Positions 33,994-42,093 of a DNA stretch of 64,000 bases are shown piece after piece. The stretch's first letter is position 1, and each line of letters opens with the position of its first letter. The notes under the pieces are model-generated. The model was not told the DNA's origin, searched no databases, and worked only from the letters and a program-made list of their open reading frames with translations. A program made the position numbers and the translations under genes. Origin of the DNA: Paraplanobispora siamensis (GTDB lineage: Bacteria > Actinomycetota > Actinomycetes > Streptosporangiales > Streptosporangiaceae); assembly GCF_016863175.1 (NCBI RefSeq), contig NZ_BOOJ01000064.1:37842-101841 (forward strand), given 5' to 3'.

Positions 33994-36282
33994 ATGGCCG
34001 GCTCGGAAAGTGGTACCCGTCTGACGGGACCGGTGTGGTTCCTGGCGGTCACCGCCGGGGCGCTGCTGGCGGGCATCGTGCTCCACGTGTTCGGGGCCCG
34101 GACCGCCGGTGACGCGGCGTGGGCCGCCGGAACGGCCGTGGCGACGGTTCCGGCGGTGTGGTGGGTGGTGTCGGGGCTGCGGGCCGGCCGGCTGGGCGTC
34201 GACGCGATCGCGGTCCTGGCGCTGGCGGGAGCGCTCGCCGTACAGGAGTATCTGGCCGGGGCCGTGATCGCGGTGATGCTGGCGACCGGCCGGGTGCTGG
34301 AGGACTACGCGCTGCGGCGGGCGAGCCGGGACCTGACCGCGCTGTACGAGCGGGCGCCGCGCCGGGCACGGCGCTACGCGCAAGGCGTGGCGCAGGAGGT
34401 GGAGGTCGGCCTGGTACGCCGGGGAGACCTGCTCCTGGTGCCCACCGGGGAGATCGTCCCGGTGGACGGCGTCGTGACGCGCGGCGGCGCGGTCCTGGAC
34501 GAGTCGGCGCTGACCGGCGAGGCGCTGCCGGTGGAGTACGCCCGGGGCGACGCGGTGCGCAGCGGCGTGGTGAACGCCGGCGCGGCATTCGACCTGCGGG
34601 CCACCGGGACGGCTGAGGAGAGCACCTACGCCGGGGTCGTCCGCCTGGCCCGCCAGACGCAGGCCGACACCGCCCCGGTGGTACGGCTCGCCGACCGCTT
34701 CGCCGCCTGGTTCCTGCCCGCGACGCTGCTGCTGGCCGCGCTCGCCTGGGCGGTCTCGGGGCAGGCGGTGCGGGCGGTCGCGGTGCTGGTCGTGGCCACC
34801 CCCTGCCCGCTGCTGCTCGCGGCGCCCGCGGCGATCGCCTCCGGACTGTCCCGTACGGCCCGCCGCGGCGTGGTGGTCAAGGGCGGCGCCGCGCTGGAGA
34901 CGCTGGGCCGGGCGCGCACGCTGGTGCTCGACAAGACCGGGACGCTGACCGTGGGCAGGCCCGAGGTCTGCGACGTCGTGGCCGCCCCGGGGTTCTCGGC
35001 CGAAGAGGTGCTGCGGCTGGCGGCCGCGGTGGACCAGATGTCCTCGCACGTGCTGGCCGCGGCGATCGTGCGGGCGGCCGGTGAGCGCGGGCTGGGGCTG
35101 CCCGCGCCCTCGGAGGTGGAGGAGGAGCCGGGAGTCGGCACCCGCGGGCTCGTCGAGGGACGCCGGGTGCGGGTGGGCAAGGCGCCGGCCGTACCGGCGT
35201 GCGAGTGGATGCGGGCGCAGCGGGCCAGGGCCGCACTCGACAGTGCGATGACCGTCTGGGTGAGCGTGGACGACCGGCCGGTGGGCGTGATCCTGCTGCG
35301 TGACGCCGTACGCCCGGATGCGGGCCGTACGCTGCGCAGACTGCGGACTGCGGGCATCGAGCGCGTGGTGATGCTCACCGGAGACCGCCCCGAGGTCGCC
35401 GAGAGCGTCGCGGCCGTGCTCGGGGTGGACCGGGTGCTGGCCGAGCAGAGCCCGGCCGCCAAGGTGGCCGGGGTACGCCAGGAGGCCGGGCGCGCCGTCA
35501 CCGTCATGGTGGGCGACGGGATCAACGACGCTCCCGCGCTGGCCGCGGCGCACGTCGGCGTCGCGATGGGCGCCCGGGGCTCGGCTGCCTCCACCCAGGC
35601 CGCCGACGTGGTGCTGACCACCGACCGGCTGGACCGCCTGGCCGACGCGATGGACGTGGCCCGCCGGGCCCGCCGCATCGCCGTGCAGAGCGCCGGGGCG
35701 GGCATGGGCCTGTCGCTGCTGGCGATGTCCGCCGCGGCGATGGGCTGGCTGGCCCCGGCGGCGGGCGCGATCGTGCAGGAGGTCATCGATGTGGCGGTCA
35801 TCCTCAACGCGCTGCGGGCGCTGCGCCCGGCCCGCGGCACCCGCCTGCGCCTGGACGCCCGGACCGACGCGCTGATACGCCGCTTCGAGCACGAGCATGC
35901 CGCGCTGCGGCCGCCGCTCGACCTCATCCGGCAGGCCGCCGACACACTCGATCAGCCGCAGGCCCTGGAGCGGCTGCACCGGCTGCGCGACTTCCTGACC
36001 GAGGAGCTGCTCCCGCACGAGCGGGCCGAGGAGGAACGCCTCTATCCGGCGGTCGACAGGCTGCTCGGCGATCCTGAGGCGACCATGACGATGAGCAGGG
36101 CGCACGCCGAGATCAACCGGCTGGCCGGGCGGCTGGAACGGCACCTGGAGCTGGCCGGGCCCGGCGGTCCGGCCCCGGGACAGCTCGATGATCTGCGCGC
36201 CTGCCTGTACGGCCTGTACGCCGTGCTGATCCTGCACTTCACCCAGGAGGAGGAGGCCTACTTCTCGCTGATGTCGGGATAG
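33994..36282 (+). CDS. P1B-type metal ATPase with C-terminal hemerythrin domain
   Basis: A 762-residue heavy-metal P-type ATPase. It has TGEALPVE (actuator), VVATPCPLLLAAPAA (metal-site TPCP), DKTGTLTVGRPEV (phosphorylated Asp), MLTGDRPEVAESV and VGDGINDAPALAAA. No N-terminal metal-binding domain is present. Residues about 620-762 form a hemerythrin-like HHE domain (FEHEHAALRPPLDLI, LPHERAEEERLYP, HFTQEEEAYFSLM). The TPCP motif plus hemerythrin matches the P1B-5 group, linked to Ni/Fe/Co export. A tail binding a diiron centre could sense oxygen, which would suit a hypoxia island; this is inference. Confidence 0.9.
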   Translation: MAGSESGTRLTGPVWFLAVTAGALLAGIVLHVFGARTAGDAAWAAGTAVATVPAVWWVVSGLRAGRLGVDAIAVLALAGALAVQEYLAGAVIAVMLATGRVLEDYALRRASRDLTALYERAPRRARRYAQGVAQEVEVGLVRRGDLLLVPTGEIVPVDGVVTRGGAVLDESALTGEALPVEYARGDAVRSGVVNAGAAFDLRATGTAEESTYAGVVRLARQTQADTAPVVRLADRFAAWFLPATLLLAALAWAVSGQAVRAVAVLVVATPCPLLLAAPAAIASGLSRTARRGVVVKGGAALETLGRARTLVLDKTGTLTVGRPEVCDVVAAPGFSAEEVLRLAAAVDQMSSHVLAAAIVRAAGERGLGLPAPSEVEEEPGVGTRGLVEGRRVRVGKAPAVPACEWMRAQRARAALDSAMTVWVSVDDRPVGVILLRDAVRPDAGRTLRRLRTAGIERVVMLTGDRPEVAESVAAVLGVDRVLAEQSPAAKVAGVRQEAGRAVTVMVGDGINDAPALAAAHVGVAMGARGSAASTQAADVVLTTDRLDRLADAMDVARRARRIAVQSAGAGMGLSLLAMSAAAMGWLAPAAGAIVQEVIDVAVILNALRALRPARGTRLRLDARTDALIRRFEHEHAALRPPLDLIRQAADTLDQPQALERLHRLRDFLTEELLPHERAEEERLYPAVDRLLGDPEATMTMSRAHAEINRLAGRLERHLELAGPGGPAPGQLDDLRACLYGLYAVLILHFTQEEEAYFSLMSG

Positions 36283-36309
36283 TCACGGCGGGCCCGCCGC
36301 CGGATGCCC

Positions 36310-37176
36310 TCAGGCGAGAGGATCGGCCTCTTCTTCCTGGCCGAGGAGGGCGCGCAGGGACGCCACGCGCTCGCCGTCCCATGCGATGTCCGGGTCGGGC
36401 TCCAGGAAGGTGACGGCGACGCTCGCCGCCGCCAGGCCGATCAACGGCCAGTCGGCGGCGCCGGTCGCGGTGGGATCGGCGCGCACGCGTCGTGTCAGCA
36501 GTTCGGCGTCCGACAGCGCCATCAGGACCAGTCCGCGCATCATCGCGCCGGCCAGGGTGGCGATGAGGGAGAAGCTGCCGCCGGAGCCCGGCCGCAGACG
36601 GTAGCCCATGGCCCCGGCCACCCGCTCCCAGCCGCGCGCCACCTGCTCGACGAACCGTGCCTCGGACCGGGCCAGCGCGGCCTGGACGTCGTCGCGCAGG
36701 TCGCCCTCGGGCAGGCTCAGGAACGTGGCCTGCAGCGCCAGATAGGTACGCCATTCGGCGGAGCCGTGGATGGCCGCGAATTCGCTGCCGGCGCTCACCC
36801 GCAGCATCTCGGTGACCAGTTCGTGCCTGCCCTGCGGCGAGGCCAGATCCTGCGTCCGCCCGGCCAGCACCGAGCCGAGCAGCCGCGTGGTGTCCTCCTC
36901 GGGGAGCACGGAGGCCGGAGCGGTTCCCCGGGCCAGCTCCCGCAGCAGATCGCTGAAGAACAGGTCCTTGTACGGCCAGCGGCGGTAGACCGCGGTACGT
37001 GACACGCCGGCCCGGTGGATGACGTCCTCGAAGCCGATGTGGTCGAGGCCGACGGTCAGCCCGTCCCGGTGCACCATGGCGAGTGCGGCGTCGAGCATGC
37101 GCCGCTGCGTCTCCCGGTCGCTCAGCCGGGGCCGGCGCCGGGTCGGACCGCCGGGCGCGGACGGCTCGCTCGGCAT
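36310..37176 (-). CDS. TetR-family transcriptional regulator
   Basis: A 288-residue regulator. The helix-turn-helix spans about residues 20-65 (RETQRRMLDAALAMVHRDG...FEDVIHRAGVSRTAVYRRWPYKDLFF). It is longer than the usual 190-220 residues because of an extended C-terminal ligand domain. GAGGTG precedes the ATG. It is divergent from the CPBP protease gene, and a perfect inverted repeat at 37198-37213 in the shared region is the likely operator. Confidence 0.87.
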   Translation of the reverse strand: MPSEPSAPGGPTRRRPRLSDRETQRRMLDAALAMVHRDGLTVGLDHIGFEDVIHRAGVSRTAVYRRWPYKDLFFSDLLRELARGTAPASVLPEEDTTRLLGSVLAGRTQDLASPQGRHELVTEMLRVSAGSEFAAIHGSAEWRTYLALQATFLSLPEGDLRDDVQAALARSEARFVEQVARGWERVAGAMGYRLRPGSGGSFSLIATLAGAMMRGLVLMALSDAELLTRRVRADPTATGAADWPLIGLAAASVAVTFLEPDPDIAWDGERVASLRALLGQEEEADPLA

Positions 37177-37197
37177 GGACACCTCGCTTCCGATCGG

Positions 37198-37213
37198 ATA
37201 CCTTCCGAGGTAT
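37198..37213. promoter_or_regulatory. Probable TetR operator
   Basis: ATACCT, TCCG, AGGTAT: a perfect 6-bp inverted repeat 22 bp before the TetR start and 60 bp before the CPBP start. Confidence 0.62.
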
Positions 37214-37273
37214 GAAACATGATATCCCAAGTCCCATTCTGGACGCGGCGGCTCCGGGGACTTCTGCGGGCTC

Positions 37274-38098
37274 ATGAAACCGGCGCGGCCGAGGGACACC
37301 GGAGCGCGGTCCGGAAGGGGAGCGCGGTCCGGAAAGTCGCCGCGCGCCTTCTTCCTGCTGGTCTTCGCCCTCACCGTGCCCTTCCTGGCGCTCGGCGCCG
37401 TGAGCGACGCGCAGATACTGCCCGGCATCCCCCTGACCGGGCTCGCCTTCGTCTGCCCCGCCGTCGCCGCCGTCGTGCTGAGCTACCGCGAGGGCGGGAT
37501 CGCGGGCGTGCGGGCGCTTCCGGCGCGATCGTCCGGCAGCCGGCGGGCCGTGGTGAAGACCTGGTACCTCCCCGTCCTGCTGCTGTATCCCGCCGTGGTG
37601 GCGGCGTCGTTCCTCCTGCTCCGCCTGACCGGGACCGCCGTACCGGATCCGCGCATCTCCCCGGTGCCGACGCTGCTGCTCGTCCTCGGGTTCCTCGTCG
37701 CCGCCTGGTGCGAGGAACTCGGCTGGTCCGGCTATGCCACGCAGCCCTTGCAGGAACGATGGGGAGCGGTGAGGGCCGGTCTCATCCTGGGATCCGTCTG
37801 GGCCGTATGGCACTGGGTGCCGCTGCTGCAGGTGCAGCGTCCCGTCTCCTGGATCGCCTGGTGGTCGCTGAACACCGTCGCCGCGCGGGTGATCATGGTC
37901 TGGCTGTTCAATCACACGGGCCGCGGCGTCCCGGCCATGGCGCTCTTCCACATGACGCTCAACGTCGCCTGGCAGCTGTTTCCGGTGAACGGATCGCACT
38001 TCAGCATGCCGCTGGTCGCGGCCCTCATGACCGCCGTCGCCGTGGTCGTCGTCTCCGCCGGAGCGTCGTCGTCAGTGCGGCGGGGCCCGCTGCACTGA
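37274..38098 (+). CDS. CPBP-family intramembrane metalloprotease
   Basis: A 274-residue protein with seven or eight membrane helices. The CPBP (CAAX-protease-like, Abi) motifs are EELGWSGYATQPLQERWG, the His of WAVWHWVPLL and FHMTLNVAW. Such proteins cleave peptides in the membrane; the substrate is unknown. No strong ribosome site is seen before ATG 37274. It is divergent from, and probably repressed by, the TetR protein. Confidence 0.85.
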   Translation: MKPARPRDTGARSGRGARSGKSPRAFFLLVFALTVPFLALGAVSDAQILPGIPLTGLAFVCPAVAAVVLSYREGGIAGVRALPARSSGSRRAVVKTWYLPVLLLYPAVVAASFLLLRLTGTAVPDPRISPVPTLLLVLGFLVAAWCEELGWSGYATQPLQERWGAVRAGLILGSVWAVWHWVPLLQVQRPVSWIAWWSLNTVAARVIMVWLFNHTGRGVPAMALFHMTLNVAWQLFPVNGSHFSMPLVAALMTAVAVVVVSAGASSSVRRGPLH

Positions 38099-38171
38099 CG
38101 ACGGCGGTTCCCGCCGGATCCGCCCGGCGGGCGGACGCACCGGCGCCGGGTTACCAACGGCACCCGATGTC

Positions 38172-38185
38172 AGGACCTTCTCCCA
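38172..38185 (+). promoter_or_regulatory. Degenerate DosR-like operator box
   Basis: AGGACCTTCTCCCA, one mismatch in the first half-site, 49 bp before the acyltransferase-like gene. Confidence 0.42.
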
Positions 38186-38234
38186 TGCCGGGCGCGAGGT
38201 GCCCGGGGCACGCTGGATGGTGAGGAGGGCTGTC

Positions 38235-39068
38235 ATGGCTGACCGTCTGATCGGGTGGCGCAGGCTGGCCGGTGCCAGCTGGGGCCGCCCACGCGATCCG
38301 CAGTTCTTCGGCGATCTGGAACCGGACGCCGCGGCGATGCTCTCCTACATCGAGGACGTGCGGCAGCGCTGCGGCGTCCGCCTCACGGTGACCCACCTCG
38401 TCGGCCGGGCGGTGGCCCACGCCCTGGCCGCCGTTCCCGAGCTGCGGGTACGGCTGGCGCGCGGGCGCAGCTTCACCAGGGACAGCGTGGATGTGTTCTT
38501 CATCGCGGCGGCCGACGAGGGCAGGGAGCTGACCGGCAGGAAGGTCCGCCAGGCGGACCGCAAGTCGGCCGTCCAGATCGCCGAGGAGCTGCGGGACCTG
38601 AAGTCGGGCGGTGACGCGCAGCTGGAGCGCGGCAAGGCGCTGCTGGCCGGCCTTCCCCGGCCGTTGCTGCGGGCGGCGCTGGGCCTGTCGGCGTGGCTCA
38701 CCTCTGATCTCAACCTCGATCTGGGCCGCTTCGGCCTGCCCCGGCAGGCGTTCGGCGGCGCGATGATCACCTCGGTCGGGATGTGGGGGATCCGCCGCGC
38801 CTACGCACCGCTCGCCTTCTACTACCGGGTACCGGTCGTGGTGCTGGTCGGCGCGGTGCGCCAGCAGCCGGTGGCCGTCGCGGGCGAGGTCGTGGCACGG
38901 CCCGTGCTGCCCCTCACCGCGACCTTCGACCACCGCTACACCGACGGCTTCCACGCCGCGCGCTTCGCCGCCGCGATCGGCGAGTACTGCGCCGATCCGA
39001 GGCGCTTCGAGCCGATCACCCCCTCGGAGCAGACCGTCTCCGCCGGAAGCGGGAGGGATCAGAGATGA
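38235..39068 (+). CDS. Stand-alone 2-oxoacid dehydrogenase E2 catalytic-domain protein
   Basis: A 277-residue protein containing only the chloramphenicol-acetyltransferase-like core of E2 enzymes. It has VTHLVGRAVAHALAAVPELRVRL, FGGAMITSVGMWGIRRAYAPL and the active-site motif FDHRYTDGFHAARF (His and Asp present). There is no lipoyl or subunit-binding domain, so it cannot act as an ordinary E2. It may transfer acyl groups from CoA or another carrier. GAGGAGGG precedes the ATG. Its stop overlaps the next gene. Confidence 0.82.
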   Translation: MADRLIGWRRLAGASWGRPRDPQFFGDLEPDAAAMLSYIEDVRQRCGVRLTVTHLVGRAVAHALAAVPELRVRLARGRSFTRDSVDVFFIAAADEGRELTGRKVRQADRKSAVQIAEELRDLKSGGDAQLERGKALLAGLPRPLLRAALGLSAWLTSDLNLDLGRFGLPRQAFGGAMITSVGMWGIRRAYAPLAFYYRVPVVVLVGAVRQQPVAVAGEVVARPVLPLTATFDHRYTDGFHAARFAAAIGEYCADPRRFEPITPSEQTVSAGSGRDQR

Positions 39069-39415
39069 AACACGCCGTAGTGCACTGGGAGATCGGCGGC
39101 CCGGACCACGGACGCCTGCGTGATTTCTACACGGGCATGTTCGGCTGGCCCACGCAGACCGCCGACGAGAACTACACGCTGGTCCAGCCGGAGCAGGGGC
39201 CCGGCGGCGGGATCATGCGCACGGGCGGGACGATGCCCGCCTACGTCACCTTCTATGTCGAGGTCGACGACCTCGACAAGATGCTGGACCGGGCCGTCGA
39301 GCTCGGCGGAGCCCGGGCCGTCCCGCCCACGAAGATCGGTGAGGGCATGGAGTTCGCCCTGTTCACCGACCCCGCGGGCAACCTCGTGGGCCTCATGGCC
39401 CTCGCAGGGGAGTGA
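39065..39415 (+). CDS. VOC/glyoxalase-fold protein
   Basis: A 116-residue protein of the vicinal-oxygen-chelate superfamily. Signature pieces are VVHWEIGGPDHGRLRDFYTGMFGW and FALFTDPAGNLVGLMAL. Two beta-alpha-beta-beta-beta halves are visible. The His and Glu positions of classic glyoxalases are only partly kept, so the activity is unknown. It overlaps the acyltransferase-like gene by 4 bp (ATGA). Confidence 0.85.
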   Translation: MKHAVVHWEIGGPDHGRLRDFYTGMFGWPTQTADENYTLVQPEQGPGGGIMRTGGTMPAYVTFYVEVDDLDKMLDRAVELGGARAVPPTKIGEGMEFALFTDPAGNLVGLMALAGE

Positions 39416-39424
39416 GGGGATGAG

Positions 39425-40174
39425 ATGTTCCGTCACTGTGTGGCCGTGCTGGCCGTGGTCGCGTCCACCGGCGGGGCGGTCACGACCGCCCCGCCCCGGT
39501 CCCCGACCGGGCCGCCCGCAGCGACGGTGACCGCCCGTGGGCCGGCGCTCCCGTCACAGGGCGCGACCGTCCACCGGCGGCCGGTCCTGCGGCAGGGCGC
39601 GAGCGGGACCGACGTACTCGCGTTGCAGCGCCGGCTGAGCGGTCTCGGTTACTGGATCGGCCGGGTGGACGGCAGGTTCGGCCCACTCACCACGCAGGCG
39701 GTCTACGCGCTGCAGAAGGCGGCCGGGCTGGGTCGCGACGGCGTGGTGGGTTCCAGGACCTGGACGGCTCTGGACCGCGGTGTCCGCCCGGCCGCCACGA
39801 CCGTGACCGGGCGCAGGGTGGAGATCGACCTCGGGCGCCAGCTGCTGCTGCTGGTCATGAACGGCAGGGTGGAGCGGGTCTTCAACACCTCCACCGGCAG
39901 CGGGCGGACCTACACGGTGGGCGGCACGGTCAAGCGCGCCGTCACCCCGCGCGGCGCCTACACGGTCTACCGCCAGGTCAACGGCTGGGATCGGGGACCA
40001 CTGGGCTCGCTGTACCGGCCGAGATACTTCAACGGCGGCATCGCCGTCCACGGCTACGGGTCGGTCCCGCCGTACCCCGCCTCGCACGGGTGCGTCCGGG
40101 TGAGCCTGGACGCCATGGACTGGATCTGGTCGAGCCCCTGGCTGAAGGTCGGCCACACCGTGGTCGTGCGCTGA
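39425..40174 (+). CDS. L,D-transpeptidase with peptidoglycan-binding domain
   Basis: A 249-residue exported protein. It has a signal peptide (about 1-25), a Pro/Thr-rich spacer, a PG_binding_1 domain (about 55-115; LRQGASGTDVLALQRRLSGLGYW) and a YkuD domain (about 125-249) with HGYGSVPPYPASHGCVRVS, giving the catalytic His and Cys. It would make 3-3 peptidoglycan cross-links, often used in non-growing actinobacteria. It follows the VOC gene by nine bases, so it may share its transcript. Confidence 0.92.
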   Translation: MFRHCVAVLAVVASTGGAVTTAPPRSPTGPPAATVTARGPALPSQGATVHRRPVLRQGASGTDVLALQRRLSGLGYWIGRVDGRFGPLTTQAVYALQKAAGLGRDGVVGSRTWTALDRGVRPAATTVTGRRVEIDLGRQLLLLVMNGRVERVFNTSTGSGRTYTVGGTVKRAVTPRGAYTVYRQVNGWDRGPLGSLYRPRYFNGGIAVHGYGSVPPYPASHGCVRVSLDAMDWIWSSPWLKVGHTVVVR

Positions 40175-40226
40175 CCGCAGGAACCACGCGGTCCCGGCCG
40201 GATGAGGGAAGACACAGGAGGAGAGC

Positions 40227-41093
40227 ATGACAGCGCATGTGGTGGTGGGAACGGACGGTTCGCCTCCCGCGACGGCGGCGGTCGAATGGGCCGCCGCCGA
40301 CGCCGGGCGGCGCGGCTGCGCGCTGCGGATCGTGCATGTGTGCGAGCCGTGGTTCTACGACATCCCGTTGCAGACGCCGCCCGGGTTCCGCGACTCGGTG
40401 ACGGAGTACTGCCGGGGCGTCATCGACACGGCAGCGGAGCGGGCGCGCGAACGCGCGCCGGGGATCGAGATCGGCACCCTGCTGGAGCCCGGCCGGGTGG
40501 GGGAGGTGCTGCGGCGCGAGGCCGAGGACGCCGAACAGGTCGTGGTCGGCAGCCGCGGTCTCGGCGGCTTCAGCGGTCTGCTGCTCGGCTCGGTCTCCCT
40601 GGCTCTGGCCGGTCATGTGGCGGCACCCGTCGTGGTCGTCAGGAACGTGCCGGCCCGCCCCCGCGGCCGGATCGTGGTCGGCTTCGACGGCTCCGAGCAC
40701 GCCACCGTGGCGCTGCGGTACGCCTTCGCCGAGGCCGTGCGCCGCAAGGCTCACCTGCGGGTGGTCCACACCTGGCGGATCCCCCCGATCGGGCCGGGCG
40801 CCATGGTCTACACCTCGCTGGTGGAGGACGTCGCCGCCGCCGAGCACAAGACGGCCGAGGAGGAGCTGGCCCCGTGGCGGGAGAGCCATCCCGGGGTGGA
40901 GGTGGAGCACAAGGTGGTCGGCGGGCACCCGGTCCAGGTCATCTGCGAGGCGTCCCGGGAGGCCGACCTGACCGTCATCGGCTCGAGAGGGCGCGGCGCG
41001 GTCGGCTCCGCGGTGCTGGGTTCGGTCAGTCACGGGGTGCTGCACCACGCCCACAGCCCCGTGGCGGTGGTGCGCGCACCGGGAGAGGCCTGA
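40227..41093 (+). CDS. Universal stress protein, two tandem USP domains
   Basis: A 288-residue relative of the USP at 1732 with the same order: HVVVGTDGSPPATAAVEWAA at the start, GSRGLGGFSGLLLGS, then VVGFDGSEHATVALRYAFAEA and GSRGRGAVGSAVLGS. AGGAGG precedes the ATG. Upstream, 40180-40195 carries a GGAACC/GGTCCC inverted repeat, a poor version of the DosR-like box. Many residues differ from the first USP, so it is an old paralogue. Confidence 0.92.
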   Translation: MTAHVVVGTDGSPPATAAVEWAAADAGRRGCALRIVHVCEPWFYDIPLQTPPGFRDSVTEYCRGVIDTAAERARERAPGIEIGTLLEPGRVGEVLRREAEDAEQVVVGSRGLGGFSGLLLGSVSLALAGHVAAPVVVVRNVPARPRGRIVVGFDGSEHATVALRYAFAEAVRRKAHLRVVHTWRIPPIGPGAMVYTSLVEDVAAAEHKTAEEELAPWRESHPGVEVEHKVVGGHPVQVICEASREADLTVIGSRGRGAVGSAVLGSVSHGVLHHAHSPVAVVRAPGEA

Positions 41094-41124
41094 GCTCTCC
41101 GGCGTATCCTCCCCAGGAGGGGTC

Positions 41125-41637
41125 ATGACGAGACCCGTCACAGCAGGCAAGGCCCGGTCGCTTTCCTCGGGGGAGCGGCTCAGGATGCGTATCGAGCACG
41201 AGGTGGACACCCGGTCCGTCGGCTTCGGAGTGTGGCTGCTGCGCCTGACCCGCGGGCGGGCCGCCCATCTGTGGCGCAGGCAGGCTCTGGTCCTCACCAC
41301 CCGGGGCCGCAGGACGGGCCGGGAACGCACGGTGCCGCTCCAGTTCTTCCCGGACGGCGACGACGTGATCGTCGTGGCGGCGAACAGCGGGCTTCCCTCG
41401 CCTCCCGGCTGGTACTTCAACCTCACGGCCGCATCCGGGGCACGTGTCGAGGTGGACGGCCTGACCCGTCACGTGCGTGCGCGGGAGCTGACCGCCCCTG
41501 AGGCGGACGCCTTCTGGCCACGCGTGCTGGATGCGGCTCCCGACTACGCCAGGTTCTCCAGGCGCCTGGGCCGCAGGCCCCCGCTGGTCCGCCTCACACT
41601 CGATCCGCCTTCCGGGAACACCGGTGCCGCGGAGTGA
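41125..41637 (+). CDS. Deazaflavin (F420)-dependent nitroreductase-family protein
   Basis: A 170-residue FDOR/DUF385 protein: a short N-terminal helix, then the split beta-barrel with QALVLTTRGRRTGRERTVPLQFF, VIVVAANSGLPSPPGWYFNLTA and RARELTAPEADAFWPRVL. Ddn-like members reduce quinones or nitro compounds with F420H2. AGGAGGGG precedes the ATG. It lies 31 bp after the USP and is the last gene of the stress island. Confidence 0.87.
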   Translation: MTRPVTAGKARSLSSGERLRMRIEHEVDTRSVGFGVWLLRLTRGRAAHLWRRQALVLTTRGRRTGRERTVPLQFFPDGDDVIVVAANSGLPSPPGWYFNLTAASGARVEVDGLTRHVRARELTAPEADAFWPRVLDAAPDYARFSRRLGRRPPLVRLTLDPPSGNTGAAE

Positions 41638-42093
41638 TGTGAATCTACAATGTAAAGGTGTTGGGTATTTACACATACAACCCGGCCAGCTACCGCCCCA
41701 GCTGATGAAGAACACAATCGGCGGCAACGAGGGGAAGGCCGAGGAGTGCGAGACCGGCCGGCGACGGCGGCCGGGGTCTCCTCGCTCGCCTCGTATTCCG
41801 CCACGGCCGGTTCCGCCATGACTGAGCATGCTGACACGGACGGCCGGGACCGGTCCTGCCCTTTTCCGGCGGTTACGGCCGTCGCACCGCTTCGGGGATC
41901 AGATTATGGCAATAGTCGGGATCTTCCGGATCATGACGTTGTATCGTTCTGCCGTCGATTCGTCGCGGTCAACACGGGGGCCGCGTTCGCTGCCGCCGAC
42001 TCCGAGAGTCGTTGTGGCCGCCGACAGACGATGACCCAGGTCGACTGAGCGCCCCACGCGCGGGCCCGTCGGCCGATCGGCGATTGGAGCACT
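41638..42093. other. Gene-poor, AT-richer spacer
   Basis: No convincing gene in 456 bp. At 41651-41673 TGTAAA and TTTACA form an inverted repeat around 11 bases, in an unusually AT-rich patch. At 41750-41780 an imperfect hairpin with GAGACC/GGTCTC ends could end transcription from the left. The region marks the boundary between the stress island and the next block. Confidence 0.5.

Noticed and set aside
33856..36237. A 793-codon minus-strand frame opposite the P1B ATPase
   Set aside because: Shadow of a gene with all P-type ATPase motifs; composition is non-protein-like.
37216..37275. Two GGGACTT half-sites near the TetR/CPBP genes
   Set aside because: Only one half of the motif matches in each; the TetR-type repeat explains the region better.
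40180..40195. DosR-like box before the second USP
   Set aside because: It is a GGAACC/GGTCCC inverted repeat but lacks the GGGACNTT core; kept only as a remark under the USP.
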